DNA from: Streptomyces sp. WP-1
GTDB lineage: Bacteria; Actinomycetota; Actinomycetes; Streptomycetales; Streptomycetaceae
DNA: 64,000 nt
Assembly (NCBI RefSeq): GCF_030450125.1
Contig: NZ_CP123923.1
Coordinates: 682,001-746,000, forward strand
Direction: 5' to 3'
Shown in pieces: positions 36,045 to 45,246 of this stretch. How positions within the stretch are numbered: the first letter of the stretch is position 1; each line of letters starts with the position of its first letter. Below the pieces are notes generated by a model. That model ran no database searches and was not told the origin of the DNA. It worked only from the letters and a program-made list of their open reading frames with translations. Position numbers and translations under genes: made by a program.

Positions 36045-37810
36045 CTCCCCGGCCCGGTACGGCAGCGCCTGCGCCGGTCGTCGACGCGTTCCGTGTGTCC
36101 CCGGGCGTCCAGGAACTCCAGCAGCGGCACGGCCACCCGGCGGGTGGTGTCCAGGGCGCGGCGGGCCTCGCTGAGCGTGAAGGGCTGGGGCAGGGCGCGC
36201 AGTACGGCGGCGGCCTCGGCGTCGGCACCGGGCAGCAGCACGATCCCCTCGGCGATCCGCAGCAACGCCCCGGCGCGCACGGCGGCGACCAACGCCCTGC
36301 GGTCCAGGCCGAGTTCGGCGAGCCGCCCCGCCTCGGGCGCGCGGAACGGCGTCCGCTCCAGGTCCCGGCGTACGGCGTCCACGGCCGGGGGCAGGTCGGG
36401 GCGGGAGTTGTCGGAGGCGAACAACCTGCCCTGGTCGCCCCGGAGTCGGGGGGACGTGTCGGCCAGCGTGTCGACGAGGGCGCGGTCGGGCAGGCCGAGC
36501 AGGCGGCGGGCGGCCTCGGTGGGCAGTCCGGGGTCCAACGGGTGGGCGCGGGCGTGCCGTTCGACCTCGGCGGTGAGCCGGTCGCGCAGTTCGGCCCAGT
36601 GCGCCGGGTCGGCCAGCCAGTCGCCGGTGACGGGGTCGCCGGGGGCCGGGACGCCCATCGCGTTGAGGTCGGCGCGGCGGATCAGCTTGCGGCGGCGGAG
36701 TTCGGCGGCCGGGTCGGGGTGGCCGGTCAGGGCGGCGAGTTCGGCGGCGCGGGCCCGGCCGGCGCCGCGCCGGGTCAGCCGGGGCGGCCGTACGTCGAGG
36801 ACGGTGACCCCGCGGGGCGGCCGGCCGCCGCCGGGTGCGCGCAGCACCGCGCGGTCGCCGATCCGCAGGGGCAGGGGGCGGGCGAGGGTGAGCCGGGCGG
36901 TGTCGGTGCCGAGCGGGCGGACGGTGACCGGCACGGCGGCGGTCCCGAGGTGCAGGGTGACCTGGCGGGGCAGGTCGGCCACCGGCTCGCCGTCGATCCT
37001 CGCGTCGAGCACCTCGCTGGCCCGCCAGCACCCGGGGCTCAGCAGCACCTGCCCCCGGCACAGTCCCGCGTCCCCGGGCCCGTGCACATTGACCGCGACG
37101 CGGGCCACCCCGCTGACGGCCTCCCGCTCCTCGTGCAGGCTCTGGAGCCCGCGCACCCGCAGCACCGCCGAGCCGTCCCCGGTCACCAGCCGGTCGCCGA
37201 CGCGCAGGGTGCCCGCGCCGAGCGTGCCGGTCACCACGGTGCCGTGACCGCGCACGGTGAACGCCCGGTCCAGCCACAGGCGTACGTCGGCGTCCGGGTC
37301 GGGGGCAGGCAACTCCCGTGCCAGTAGGGCGAGTTCGGCGCGCAGTTCATCGAGTCCCGTGCCGGTGACAGCGCTCACGGCGACCGACCCCACTTTGCCG
37401 AGGGAGGTGTCCGCCAGCCGCGCCACGGCGTCCGCGCGCACCGGTTCGGGGTCGGCGAGGTCGCTGCGGGTCACCGCGAGGACGGCGTACCGCACGCCCA
37501 GCGCGTCGAGGACGGCGAGGTGTTCCCCCGACTGAGGCTGCCAGCCCTGGTCGGCGGCGACCACGAACAGCACGGCGGGCACCGGCCCGACCCCGGCGAG
37601 CATGGTCGGCACGAACCGCTCATGGCCGGGCACGTCCACGAAGGCGAGATGGTCGCCGAGCGCGTCGAGACGCGTCCACACAAAGCCCAGATCGAGGGTG
37701 AGGCCCCGGCGGCGCTCCTCCTCGTACCGGTCGGGTTCCATCCCGGTGAGCGCCCTGACCAGGGCGGACTTGCCGTGGTCGACATGCCCCGCGGTGGCGA
37801 GGACCCGCAT
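35987..37810 (-). CDS. selB: Selenocysteine-specific elongation factor SelB
   Basis: 607 residues. The GTPase G1 motif GHVDHGKS is at residues 8-15, DVPGHERF is G3 and TRSD is the G4 variant. EF-Tu-like beta-barrels follow (RAFTVRGHGTVVTGTL, RVGDRL). The C-terminal third holds winged-helix repeats (PFRAPEAGRLAELGLDRRALVAAVRAGALLRIAEGIVLLP) that bind the SECIS. It delivers Sec-tRNA to the ribosome at UGA. The start overlaps the selA stop by one base (TGATG). The first in-frame stop is at 35989-35987, inside tRNA-Sec: the terminal residues (about the last 19) are read antisense through the tRNA and the stop TGA is the complement of its anticodon. Confidence 0.95.
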   Translation of the reverse strand: MRVLATAGHVDHGKSALVRALTGMEPDRYEEERRRGLTLDLGFVWTRLDALGDHLAFVDVPGHERFVPTMLAGVGPVPAVLFVVAADQGWQPQSGEHLAVLDALGVRYAVLAVTRSDLADPEPVRADAVARLADTSLGKVGSVAVSAVTGTGLDELRAELALLARELPAPDPDADVRLWLDRAFTVRGHGTVVTGTLGAGTLRVGDRLVTGDGSAVLRVRGLQSLHEEREAVSGVARVAVNVHGPGDAGLCRGQVLLSPGCWRASEVLDARIDGEPVADLPRQVTLHLGTAAVPVTVRPLGTDTARLTLARPLPLRIGDRAVLRAPGGGRPPRGVTVLDVRPPRLTRRGAGRARAAELAALTGHPDPAAELRRRKLIRRADLNAMGVPAPGDPVTGDWLADPAHWAELRDRLTAEVERHARAHPLDPGLPTEAARRLLGLPDRALVDTLADTSPRLRGDQGRLFASDNSRPDLPPAVDAVRRDLERTPFRAPEAGRLAELGLDRRALVAAVRAGALLRIAEGIVLLPGADAEAAAVLRALPQPFTLSEARRALDTTRRVAVPLLEFLDARGHTERVDDRRRRCRTGPGSGGGRESNPPARDPRAPRF

Positions 37811-39285
37811 CAGGCCCGGCCCTCGCGGGCGACCGGACCGCCGCTCGTGCGCACCGCGCGTACGGCTCCCGCGAGCCGCTCGTCGTCGGCCGGGGGCACG
37901 GAGCGTAGATCCAGCAGGCAGCGCCCGGCCTCCAGACGTCCGACGACCGGGGTACGGCCGGTGCGCAGCGCGGCGGCGTACGGCTCGGGCAGGGAGAGCG
38001 CGGCGCTGGACAGCCCGACCCCGGGCGCCCCGCCCCCGCCGACCGTGGCGGTGCTCTTGACGGCGCGGGCGTCGATCCCGTGCGCGGCCAGCTCGGCGGC
38101 GAGCCGGTCGGCGCGGGCCCGGAGGGCGCCGGGGTCGGTGGTCAGGGCGTGGGCGGTGGGGGTGGGCGGCCCGGTGAGGGTGGCCTCCAGGGCGGCCAGG
38201 GTCAGCTTGTCGACGCGCAGGGCGCGGGCCAGCGGGTGCCGGGCGAGGACGCGCACCAGGTCGCGGTCGCCGAGCAGCAGTCCGCACTGGGGTCCGCCGA
38301 GCAGCTTGTCGCCGCTCGCGGTGACCAGGGCGGCGCCCGCGCGCAGCTGCGTGTCGGCGTCGGGCTCCTCGGGCAGGCCCGGGTGCGGGGCGAGCAGCCC
38401 GGAGCCGATGTCCACGACGACCGGGACGCCCAGCGAGGCGAGTTCCCCGGTCTGGGCCGCACGGGTGAAGCCGGTGACGCGGAAGTTGGACGGGTGCACC
38501 TTGAGCACGAACCCGGTCCCCGGGCCGATCGCGTCGGCGTAGTCGGCGGCGGTCGTACGGTTCGTCGTGCCCACCTCGCGCAGCCGCGCGCCGGTGGAGA
38601 CCAGCAGGTCGGGCAGCCGGAAGCCGTCGCCGATCTCCACCATCTCGCCCCGGCTGACGACGATCTCCCGGCCGGCCGCGAGCGCGGTGGCGGCGAGGAC
38701 GAGGGCGGCGGCGCCGTTGTTTGCGACATGGACGTCACCGGCGGCGGGCACCCGGGCACGCAGGGCGGCGAGGGCGGAGCGGCCCCGGCGGGCCCGGGCG
38801 CCGGTCGCCAGGTCGAGTTCCACGTCGGTGGGTCCGGCGGCCTCGGTCACGGCACGCCGGGCGGCGTCCGAGAGGGGGGCGCGGCCGAGGTTGGTGTGGA
38901 GCAGCACCCCGGTGGCGTTGAGCACCGGACGCAGTCCGCTCGCGGTGTCGGGGAGCAGACCCAGGACCGTCTCCGGCACGCGTTCGGGCGGCAGCTCCCC
39001 GTCCCTGGCCCGCCGCTGCGCCTCCTGTACGGCCCCTTTGACGACGGCGTCTCCGAGCCGGTGCGTGGCTTCGGCCAAACGGGGGTCGCGCAGGAGATCG
39101 TCGGTACGAGGGATACGGCGGCGGGGGTCGGGGGCGCCGGGGTCCCGGCCGGCCGGGGGTGTCGTAGCCGCCGTATCGGCCTCGGTATCGGTCTCGCGGG
39201 CCGCACCGGCCGTGTCGTCCGCCGGGGCCGCCTCATGTCCCGCACCGGCGCCGTCCCGCGCCCGCGCGGTCATCCGCTGTTCCAT
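37810..39285 (-). CDS. selA: L-seryl-tRNA(Sec) selenium transferase
   Basis: About 491 residues. After an Ala/Asp-rich leader (about 1-60) the SelA fold begins: RRRIPRTDDLLRDPRL, NATGVLLHTNLGRAPLS, ANNGAAALVLAATALAAGREIVVSRGEMVEIGDGFRLPD. The PLP-Lys is K327 in ASGDKLLGGPQCGLL, and RVDKLTLAALEATL follows. It converts Ser-tRNA(Sec) to Sec-tRNA(Sec) with selenophosphate. ATG 39285 or 39273 are both possible; neither has a strong ribosome site. It leads the selA-selB operon. Confidence 0.95.
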   Translation of the reverse strand: MEQRMTARARDGAGAGHEAAPADDTAGAARETDTEADTAATTPPAGRDPGAPDPRRRIPRTDDLLRDPRLAEATHRLGDAVVKGAVQEAQRRARDGELPPERVPETVLGLLPDTASGLRPVLNATGVLLHTNLGRAPLSDAARRAVTEAAGPTDVELDLATGARARRGRSALAALRARVPAAGDVHVANNGAAALVLAATALAAGREIVVSRGEMVEIGDGFRLPDLLVSTGARLREVGTTNRTTAADYADAIGPGTGFVLKVHPSNFRVTGFTRAAQTGELASLGVPVVVDIGSGLLAPHPGLPEEPDADTQLRAGAALVTASGDKLLGGPQCGLLLGDRDLVRVLARHPLARALRVDKLTLAALEATLTGPPTPTAHALTTDPGALRARADRLAAELAAHGIDARAVKSTATVGGGGAPGVGLSSAALSLPEPYAAALRTGRTPVVGRLEAGRCLLDLRSVPPADDERLAGAVRAVRTSGGPVAREGRA

Positions 39286-39421
39286 TCCGCCCTTGCCGCC
39301 CTTCCCTCCGCCCCTCCCTGCCCCGGCGGGGCCCGCCCATCGTCCCCCGGCGCCCCGGGGCGGCCGGCCGACACGCCGGGAGGGGCGTTGCGGTGGCCGG
39401 GGCGGGGGTACCCGGCGCCGT

Positions 39422-39628
39422 ATGAACGCACGTGATGACCAGCGGCAGAGCCGACAGGAACAGCGGGACGCCAACCGTCGCCACGAGACGGAGCGCCGTC
39501 ACGCCGCCGAGAGGTCCGGCAGCTCGCCGACGCCCACGCCCACGCCCCGGGACGTCGCCGAACGCAGCTCCAGGAGCAGGGGCACCGAGGAACGGGGCGG
39601 CGACCAGGAGCCGCACCACCCGCACTGA
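39422..39628 (+). CDS. Small charged hypothetical protein
   Basis: 68 residues, strongly hydrophilic: MNARDDQRQSRQEQRDANRR at the start, a TPTPTP run, then RSRGTEERGGDQEPHHPH. Third codon positions are GC-rich as in a coding frame, but there is only a distant GGGGG as ribosome site. No family is recognised. It is divergent from selA and convergent with the MASE1 gene. It may be a disordered small protein or a chance frame. Confidence 0.4.
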   Translation: MNARDDQRQSRQEQRDANRRHETERRHAAERSGSSPTPTPTPRDVAERSSRSRGTEERGGDQEPHHPH

Positions 39629-39674
39629 GGAAGCGGACGGACCACCGCCCGCCCTCACCTGACCGCCGCACGCC

Positions 39675-40712
39675 TCACCGCGTCGGCGAGGACCGGCCCC
39701 CGGTGTCGTCGTCGTCGCCCTCCGTCCCGTCGGGGTCCGTCTGGGGCAGGGGCAGCGGGACATCGCCAGCGGTCAGGTGTTCGAGAACCTGGACCAGTTC
39801 CTGGCATGCCCGCTCCACCGAGCGGCGCGTGTTGCGCTGCTCGGCGATGAGGGCGGACATCAGCAGCGCGGTGAGCGCCATCGTCCCGTTGAAGGCCTGG
39901 AGCTTGGCCATGATCTCGACCGGGCTCAGCCCCTGGAACGCGCCGCTGCCGTCCGTGGCGGCGATGGTCGCCATCACGGACGTGAAGAGCGCGCACAGCA
40001 CCGCGCCCGCGAGCTGGAAGCGCAGGGCGGCCCAGATGATCAGCGGATAGACCAGGAAGAGCAGGCTGATCGAGCTGTAGGTGGCCAGCGGGACGAGCAC
40101 GCAGGCGATGACGGCGAGCGCGGTCGCCTCCCGCCAGCGGCCCAGCGGCGGCGGACGGCGCAGCCTCCCCAGCATCAGCAGCAGCGGGGTGACCAGCAGG
40201 ACCCCCATCGCGTCGCCGACCCACCAGGCGAGCCACACCGGCCAGAATTCGTTCACGTCCAGCTTGTCCGTGAGCACGAGCATCCCCACACCGACGGTCG
40301 CACTGATCGTCATGGCGGCCAGCGCGCCGAGGAACACCAGGGCGAGACCGTCCCGGAAGCGGCCGAGGTCGGGGCGGAAGCGCGCCCAGTGCAGCAGGAT
40401 CGCCGCGCACACGGGGGCGGCGGTGTTGCCGAAGAGGATGCCGACCAGGTCGGGGCCGGGTGACGAGATGGTCAGGATGAAGGCGAGGGCGCCGAGGGTG
40501 ATGCCGGGCCAGCAGCCGATGCCGAAGAGCAGCAGGGCGGCGACGGAGACGCCGGTCGGCGGGTAGATCGGGGTGACGACGGCGCTCTCCACGGTCAGCT
40601 CGCGCAGCAGTCCGAGGCGGGCGGAGCCGTAGTAGAGGGCCGCGACGGCCAGCACCTGGACGACATAGCCGCCCGGCCGGCGCAGTTCCGCGTTACCCAC
40701 CACAGCAGCCAT
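39675..40712 (-). CDS. MASE1-domain membrane protein
   Basis: 345 residues. Eight or so transmembrane helices: ALYYGSARLGLL, VTPIYPPTGVSVAALLLFG, WPGITLGALAFILT, NTAAPVCAAILLHW, WPVWLAWWVGDAMGVLLVTPLLL and YSSISLLFLVYPLIIWAALRF, the MASE1 sensory module. The C-terminus (about 270-345) is a helix ERACQELVQVLEHL and an acidic tail, with no kinase, GGDEF or phosphatase domain. It lies directly upstream of the PP2C phosphatase gene's 3' end on the same strand, after a 72-bp gap, and may form a sensor module with it. Confidence 0.85.
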   Translation of the reverse strand: MAAVVGNAELRRPGGYVVQVLAVAALYYGSARLGLLRELTVESAVVTPIYPPTGVSVAALLLFGIGCWPGITLGALAFILTISSPGPDLVGILFGNTAAPVCAAILLHWARFRPDLGRFRDGLALVFLGALAAMTISATVGVGMLVLTDKLDVNEFWPVWLAWWVGDAMGVLLVTPLLLMLGRLRRPPPLGRWREATALAVIACVLVPLATYSSISLLFLVYPLIIWAALRFQLAGAVLCALFTSVMATIAATDGSGAFQGLSPVEIMAKLQAFNGTMALTALLMSALIAEQRNTRRSVERACQELVQVLEHLTAGDVPLPLPQTDPDGTEGDDDDTGGRSSPTR

Positions 40713-40784
40713 CTCACACCGCCCGGCGCGGCTCGGCGAGGCGAGAGCGCCCGGGATCCGGCCCTCTGGCTGAAATGAGGGACG

Positions 40785-41612
40785 CTACGGCCGTGCGGGT
40801 CCGTCGAGGCCGACGACGAGTACGGCGGCGTCGTCCTCGTGTCCGACGTTCTCGGCGCCCTTGATCACGGCGGCGGCCAGCGCGTGGCTCTCCAGGCCCG
40901 CGACGGCGGCTATGCCCGCGAGCCGGGTCACCTGTTCCAGGCCGTCCTCGACGGCCAGCGAAGGCCCCTCCACCACCCCGTCGGTGAGCAGCACGAACAG
41001 CCCGCCGGCGGTCAGCCGGTGCCGGGTCACCGGGTACTCGACGCCCCGCTGGATGCCGAGCGGCGGCCCGCCCTCGTCGTCGACGACACCCGACTTGCCG
41101 TCCGCCGTGGCCCATACGAAGGGGATGTGGCCGGCGCGGGCGCTCTCCATCGCGCCGGTGGCCGGGTCGAGCCGCATGAAGGTGCAGGTGGCGAAGAGTT
41201 CGCTGCCGAGGGAGAGCAGCAGGTCGTTGGTGCGGGCGAGCAGTTCGCCGGGCTCGCCGGTGGCGAAGGCGAGGGCGCGCAGTCCGGCGCGTACCTGGCC
41301 CATGAAGGCGGCGGCCTCGATGTTGTGCCCCTGTACGTCGCCGATGGCCAGCCCGATCCGGCCGTCGGGCAGCGGGAAGGCGTCGTACCAGTCGCCGCCC
41401 ACGTTGAGGCCGTAGCAGGCGGGGGCGTAGCGGACCGCCAGATGCAGTCCGGGGGCGGTGGGCAGGTCCCGGGGCAGCATGCCGCGCTGGAGGGCGATGG
41501 CCAGCTCGACCTGGGTGCGCTGGAGTTCCGCGCGCTCGCGCGCCTGCGCGGTGAGCGAACCGAGTCTGGCCAGCAGTTCGTCGCCGTCGTCGGTGGAGCG
41601 CTTGCGGGGCAT
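40785..41612 (-). CDS. SpoIIE/PP2C-type serine phosphatase
   Basis: 275 residues. A short coiled N-terminus (LTAQARERAELQRTQVELAIALQRGMLP) leads into the SpoIIE fold: VGGDWYDAFPLPDGRIGLAIGDVQGHN with the metal-binding Asp residues, TFMRLDPATGAMESARAGHIPF, LLTDGVVEGP and the terminal HEDDAAVLVV. It dephosphorylates anti-anti-sigma or similar STAS proteins. The ATG at 41612 follows GGAAGTGA; an upstream TTG is less likely. Adjacent to the MASE1 protein. Confidence 0.92.
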   Translation of the reverse strand: MPRKRSTDDGDELLARLGSLTAQARERAELQRTQVELAIALQRGMLPRDLPTAPGLHLAVRYAPACYGLNVGGDWYDAFPLPDGRIGLAIGDVQGHNIEAAAFMGQVRAGLRALAFATGEPGELLARTNDLLLSLGSELFATCTFMRLDPATGAMESARAGHIPFVWATADGKSGVVDDEGGPPLGIQRGVEYPVTRHRLTAGGLFVLLTDGVVEGPSLAVEDGLEQVTRLAGIAAVAGLESHALAAAVIKGAENVGHEDDAAVLVVGLDGPARP

Positions 41613-41776
41613 CGGTTCACTTCCGGCGGAGGGTGCCCTCGGAGACGGCCGCCTCCGAGGAGCACGGCTGCCCGAATCATTGGCAAACGCCTCGATTTTA
41701 CCCAAAGTGACCGAACTCGGCGCGGCCCGCCGGGGCGGGCCGCTCAGCCGGTGTCCCGGCCGCAGTCCGCGCCGGC

Positions 41777-42097
41777 TCAGCTCGCGTCGGAGTCGATCCC
41801 GGTGATCACCGCCGGGCCCAGCGGCGCGCTGCGTTCGTCCAGGCCGGCGCCGCGCAGCGCGGAGTCCGCGAGCCTGCGGGCCTCCTCCTCGGCGTGCGGG
41901 CCGGTGTCGGCCTCGACGGTCAGGCGGAGGGTGAACGTGTTGTCGTCGTTGACGTTGAGCACATCCAGGTCCTCGCTGCTGCCCATCCGGGTGCTGTGCG
42001 GGTCCACGGGGCGCAGCGCGCGGGTCAGGCGGGTCCGGGTGTCCGCGCCGACCCCGGCGGTGAAGGTGCCGGGGACGCTGATCAGGTAGGTCGTCAT
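41777..42097 (-). CDS. Conserved hypothetical protein, ACT-like size
   Basis: 106 residues, MTTYLISVPGTFTAGVGADTRTRLTRALRPVDPHSTRMGSSEDLDVLNV, an alternating alpha/beta pattern suggestive of a small ferredoxin-like fold (FTLRLTVEADTGPHAEEEARRLADSAL). No active-site motif is seen. GAGGAAAGGA stands before the ATG. A stand-alone small gene between the PP2C phosphatase and the mannosyltransferase genes. Confidence 0.6.
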   Translation of the reverse strand: MTTYLISVPGTFTAGVGADTRTRLTRALRPVDPHSTRMGSSEDLDVLNVNDDNTFTLRLTVEADTGPHAEEEARRLADSALRGAGLDERSAPLGPAVITGIDSDAS

Positions 42098-42203
42098 GAC
42101 GGTCCTTTCCTCGGGCGTCCCCTCGACTACCCCGTTTCCCGGCCTTCGCACGGGGTGTCCGGGGTGATCGGCTTCTTACGGACTCCTCACCGGGTCCGGG
42201 CGC

Positions 42204-43412
42204 TCACAGCGGGGAATGGGCCACCGCCGTGACGTAGGCGCCGAAGAACAGGGACACGAGGGTGAGCGCGCCGTAGACGAGGACCGCCTGGACGGGCCGC
42301 ACCCGCCAGGTCCGGGCGAGGGCGCGGGCCATCGGGATGAGCAGGGGGAACGCCGGGAGCAGGAAGCGGGGCTTGGAGGAGAAGGAGCCGGAGCCGCCGA
42401 GCACGAGCAGGATCAGCACCCCGGCGAAGACGGCCAGGACCAGCGGGGGGCGGTCCAGGCACAGCAGGGCGAACAGCAGCACCCCGGTGGCCACGACCAG
42501 CAGCGCGACCGTGTAGACGACGCCGCCGCCGTGCAGCAGCAGCGCCTTGACGAAGCGGGCCGCGCCGACGCCGAAGTCGAAGCGGGAGTCCCAGGCGCTC
42601 TGCACCTTGAAGTAGCCGCCGAAGAGGTTACCCACCTGGGTGCCGACCCACAGCACATAGCCGAGGAAGCCGAGTGGGGCGAGGACGGCCCCGGCCCACA
42701 GGCGCCAGGAGACCCTCCCGCGGCGGCGCCACGCCTCGTACACGGCGGCGAGGGCGACGGCGCCGGCCACCGCGAAGCCGCTGGGCCGGGCGAGACCGGC
42801 GAACGCGGCCAGTGCCCCGGCCCACAGCCAGCGGCCCTTGAGCACGCAGTACAGGGCCCAGATGGCGAGCGCGGCGAACAGCGACTCGGTGTAGGCGATG
42901 GTCAGTTCGACGGCGTGCGGCATGACCGCCCACAGTCCGACCAGCGCGGTGGCCACGCCCCGGCCGTACAGCAGATGTCCGATGACGTAGACGCCGTACG
43001 CGGCCACGCCCGCGGCGAGCCAGGCGATCAGCAGCGCGGCCCGGCCCGGGGTGAGCGGCAGCACGGTGGTGAGCGCTCGGATGAGCGCCGGGTAGAGGGG
43101 GAAGAACGCCCAGTCGGTCTGGACGGCGCCCTGCGGGGTGATCCACATCTTGTGGCCGTAGCCCTGGGCCGCGATGTGCAGGTACCAGCGGGAGTCCCAG
43201 GAGTGGGCGAGGGTGCGGACCAGCGGGTGCCCGCGCAGGGCGTTGGTCACGATCACCGCGAGTATCCCGGCGAGCCGGACGCACGCGAACAACGCGAGGG
43301 CCGGCACCGCCCCTTCGGGGATTCCGCGCCGGACGATCCGGGGCAGATCGAAGCGGCCCGCGGGGCGGGACGGGGCGGCCGGTTCGGGCCGGGGTACGGA
43401 GGAGGTGCTCAC
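42204..43412 (-). CDS. PIG-V-like membrane mannosyltransferase
   Basis: 402 residues with about ten transmembrane segments. AHSWDSRWYLHIAAQGYG contains the acidic residues of GT-C glycosyltransferases after the first helix; TDWAFFPLYPALIRALTTVLP and MPHAVELTIAYTESLFAALAIWALYCVLKGRWLWAGALAAFAGLARPSG are the PIG-V/GPI mannosyltransferase-2-like block. It would transfer mannose from polyprenyl-phosphate-mannose to a lipid or protein on the outer face. GTG at 43412 follows AAGG. It is divergent from the GAPDH gene. Confidence 0.85.
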   Translation of the reverse strand: MSTSSVPRPEPAAPSRPAGRFDLPRIVRRGIPEGAVPALALFACVRLAGILAVIVTNALRGHPLVRTLAHSWDSRWYLHIAAQGYGHKMWITPQGAVQTDWAFFPLYPALIRALTTVLPLTPGRAALLIAWLAAGVAAYGVYVIGHLLYGRGVATALVGLWAVMPHAVELTIAYTESLFAALAIWALYCVLKGRWLWAGALAAFAGLARPSGFAVAGAVALAAVYEAWRRRGRVSWRLWAGAVLAPLGFLGYVLWVGTQVGNLFGGYFKVQSAWDSRFDFGVGAARFVKALLLHGGGVVYTVALLVVATGVLLFALLCLDRPPLVLAVFAGVLILLVLGGSGSFSSKPRFLLPAFPLLIPMARALARTWRVRPVQAVLVYGALTLVSLFFGAYVTAVAHSPL

Positions 43413-43643
43413 GCTGTCGACCTTGGGCACGCCGGGTAAGACGTGCAATCCACGACTCGGGTTTCTTACGTACTTCCACCCTGAATCAGGAATTGGTCAA
43501 GAAATGGGTGTAAGTCCCTTACGGTCACTCGTTCCAGCGCCTCGAACCCCTCTTCGAGCACCCCCCTGCGAACCCCCGGGAGGACCCCCGTAGGGTGTGG
43601 TTATCATATGAGCGCTGCCTAGCTCGAAAGATGGACCGGACCT

Positions 43644-45089
43644 GTGACTGTCAACGACGACTCGTTCACCAACTGGAAGAACCGCGAGGAGATCGCGGAG
43701 TCCATGATCCCGCTCATCGGGAAGCTGCACCGCGAGCGGGACGTGACCGTCCTGCTGCACAGCCGCTCCCTGGTGAACAAGTCGGTGGTCAGCATCCTCA
43801 AGACGCACCGCTTCGCCCGGCAGATCGCCGGCCAGGAGCTGTCCGTCACCGAGACGATGCCCTTCCTGAAGGCCCTGACCGCCCTGGACCTCGGCCCCTC
43901 CCAGATCGACCTGGGCATGCTCGCCACCCTCCACCAGGCCGACGAACGCGGCCTGAGCGTCGAGGAGTTCACCGCCGAGGCGGTCGCCGGCGCCACCGGC
44001 GCCAACAAGATCGACCGGCGTGAGCCGCGCGATGTCGTGCTGTACGGCTTCGGCCGCATCGGCCGCCTCGTGGCCCGCCTGCTGATCGAGAAGGCCGGCT
44101 CCGGCAACGGGCTGCGCCTGCGGGCCATCGTGGTGCGCGGCGGCGGCGCCGAGGACATCGTCAAGCGCGCCTCGCTGCTGCGGCGCGACTCGATCCACGG
44201 CCAGTTCCAGGGCACCATCACGGTGGACGAGGAGAACAGCACGATCATCGCCAACGGCAATGCCGTCAAGGTGATCTACGCCGACGACCCCTCGCAGGTG
44301 GACTACACCGAGTACGGCATCCGCGACGCCATCCTCATCGACAACACCGGCAAGTGGCGCGACCGCGCGGGCCTGTCCGAGCACCTGCGCCCCGGTATCG
44401 AGAAGGTCGTCCTGACCGCGCCGGGCAAGGGCGACGTCCCGAACATCGTGCACGGCGTCAACCACGACACCATCAAGCCGGACGAGCAGATCCTGTCCTG
44501 CGCCTCCTGCACCACCAACGCGATCGTCCCGCCGCTGAAGGCCATGGACGACGAGTACGGCGTGCTGCGCGGCCACGTGGAGACGGTCCACTCGTTCACC
44601 AACGACCAGAATCTGCTGGACAATTACCACAAGGCCGAGCGCCGCGGCCGCTCCGCGCCGCTGAACATGGTGATCACCGAGACCGGTGCCGCCTCGGCCG
44701 TGGCGAAGGCGCTGCCCGACCTCAAGGCGCCGATCTCCGGCAGCTCGATCCGCGTCCCGGTGCCGGACGTCTCGATCGCGATCCTCAACCTCCAGCTGGC
44801 CCGTGAGACCACCCGCGAGGAGGTCCACGACTACCTGCGCGACGTCTCGCTGACCTCGCCGCTCAAGCGCCAGATCGACTTCACCACGGCGCCCGACGCG
44901 GTCTCCAGCGACTTCATCGGCTCGCGCCACGCCTCGATCGTGGACGCCGGCGCGCTGAAGGTGGACGGCGACAACGCGATCCTCTACCTCTGGTACGACA
45001 ACGAGTTCGGCTACTCGTGCCAGGTCGTGCGGGTCGTGCAGCACGTGTCGGGCGTGGAGTACCCGACGTACCCGGCGACGGCGGTCTGA
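43644..45089 (+). CDS. gap: Long-form glyceraldehyde-3-phosphate dehydrogenase
   Basis: 481 residues, about 140 more than ordinary GAPDH. The extension (1-128, helical, DDSFTNWKNREEIAESMIPLIGKLHRERDV) precedes the NAD-binding motif YGFGRIGRL. The catalytic Cys289 is in SCASCTTNAIVPPL, and YLWYDNEFGYSCQVV closes the enzyme. It oxidises glyceraldehyde-3-phosphate; the phosphate loops are modified (HSFTNDQNLLDNYHK) so the direction in vivo may be gluconeogenic or cofactor-altered. Start GTG 43644. A 14-bp terminator follows. Confidence 0.92.
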   Translation: MTVNDDSFTNWKNREEIAESMIPLIGKLHRERDVTVLLHSRSLVNKSVVSILKTHRFARQIAGQELSVTETMPFLKALTALDLGPSQIDLGMLATLHQADERGLSVEEFTAEAVAGATGANKIDRREPRDVVLYGFGRIGRLVARLLIEKAGSGNGLRLRAIVVRGGGAEDIVKRASLLRRDSIHGQFQGTITVDEENSTIIANGNAVKVIYADDPSQVDYTEYGIRDAILIDNTGKWRDRAGLSEHLRPGIEKVVLTAPGKGDVPNIVHGVNHDTIKPDEQILSCASCTTNAIVPPLKAMDDEYGVLRGHVETVHSFTNDQNLLDNYHKAERRGRSAPLNMVITETGAASAVAKALPDLKAPISGSSIRVPVPDVSIAILNLQLARETTREEVHDYLRDVSLTSPLKRQIDFTTAPDAVSSDFIGSRHASIVDAGALKVDGDNAILYLWYDNEFGYSCQVVRVVQHVSGVEYPTYPATAV

Positions 45090-45112
45090 CGCCCCAGCCT
45101 CCGGCGCCCTCG

Positions 45113-45145
45113 CGGCCGCCGACCGGACTCCCCGGTCGGCGGCCG
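45113..45145 (+). terminator. 14-bp-stem terminator after the GAPDH gene
   Basis: Perfect arms 45113-45126 and 45132-45145 with a 5-nt loop. Confidence 0.8.
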
Positions 45146-45190
45146 TTCGCGTTCCCGGGCAGCCTCCGGGCGCCTTGACTGCTCAGCCGT

Positions 45191-45220
45191 TTGCCTAAAA
45201 GCTTTAGGCAGTCGCATAAT
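45191..45220 (+). promoter_or_regulatory. Promoter with embedded TetR-type palindrome
   Basis: TTGCCT (45191-45196), an 18-bp spacer and CATAAT (45215-45220) form a good promoter for the TetR gene at 45247. The palindrome TGCCTAAA-AGC-TTTAGGCA (45192-45210, perfect 8-bp arms) overlaps the -35 and spacer, the expected place for autorepression by the TetR protein. Confidence 0.75.
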
Positions 45221-45246
45221 CCCTATCGGAAAGAGGGAGGAAGCTG

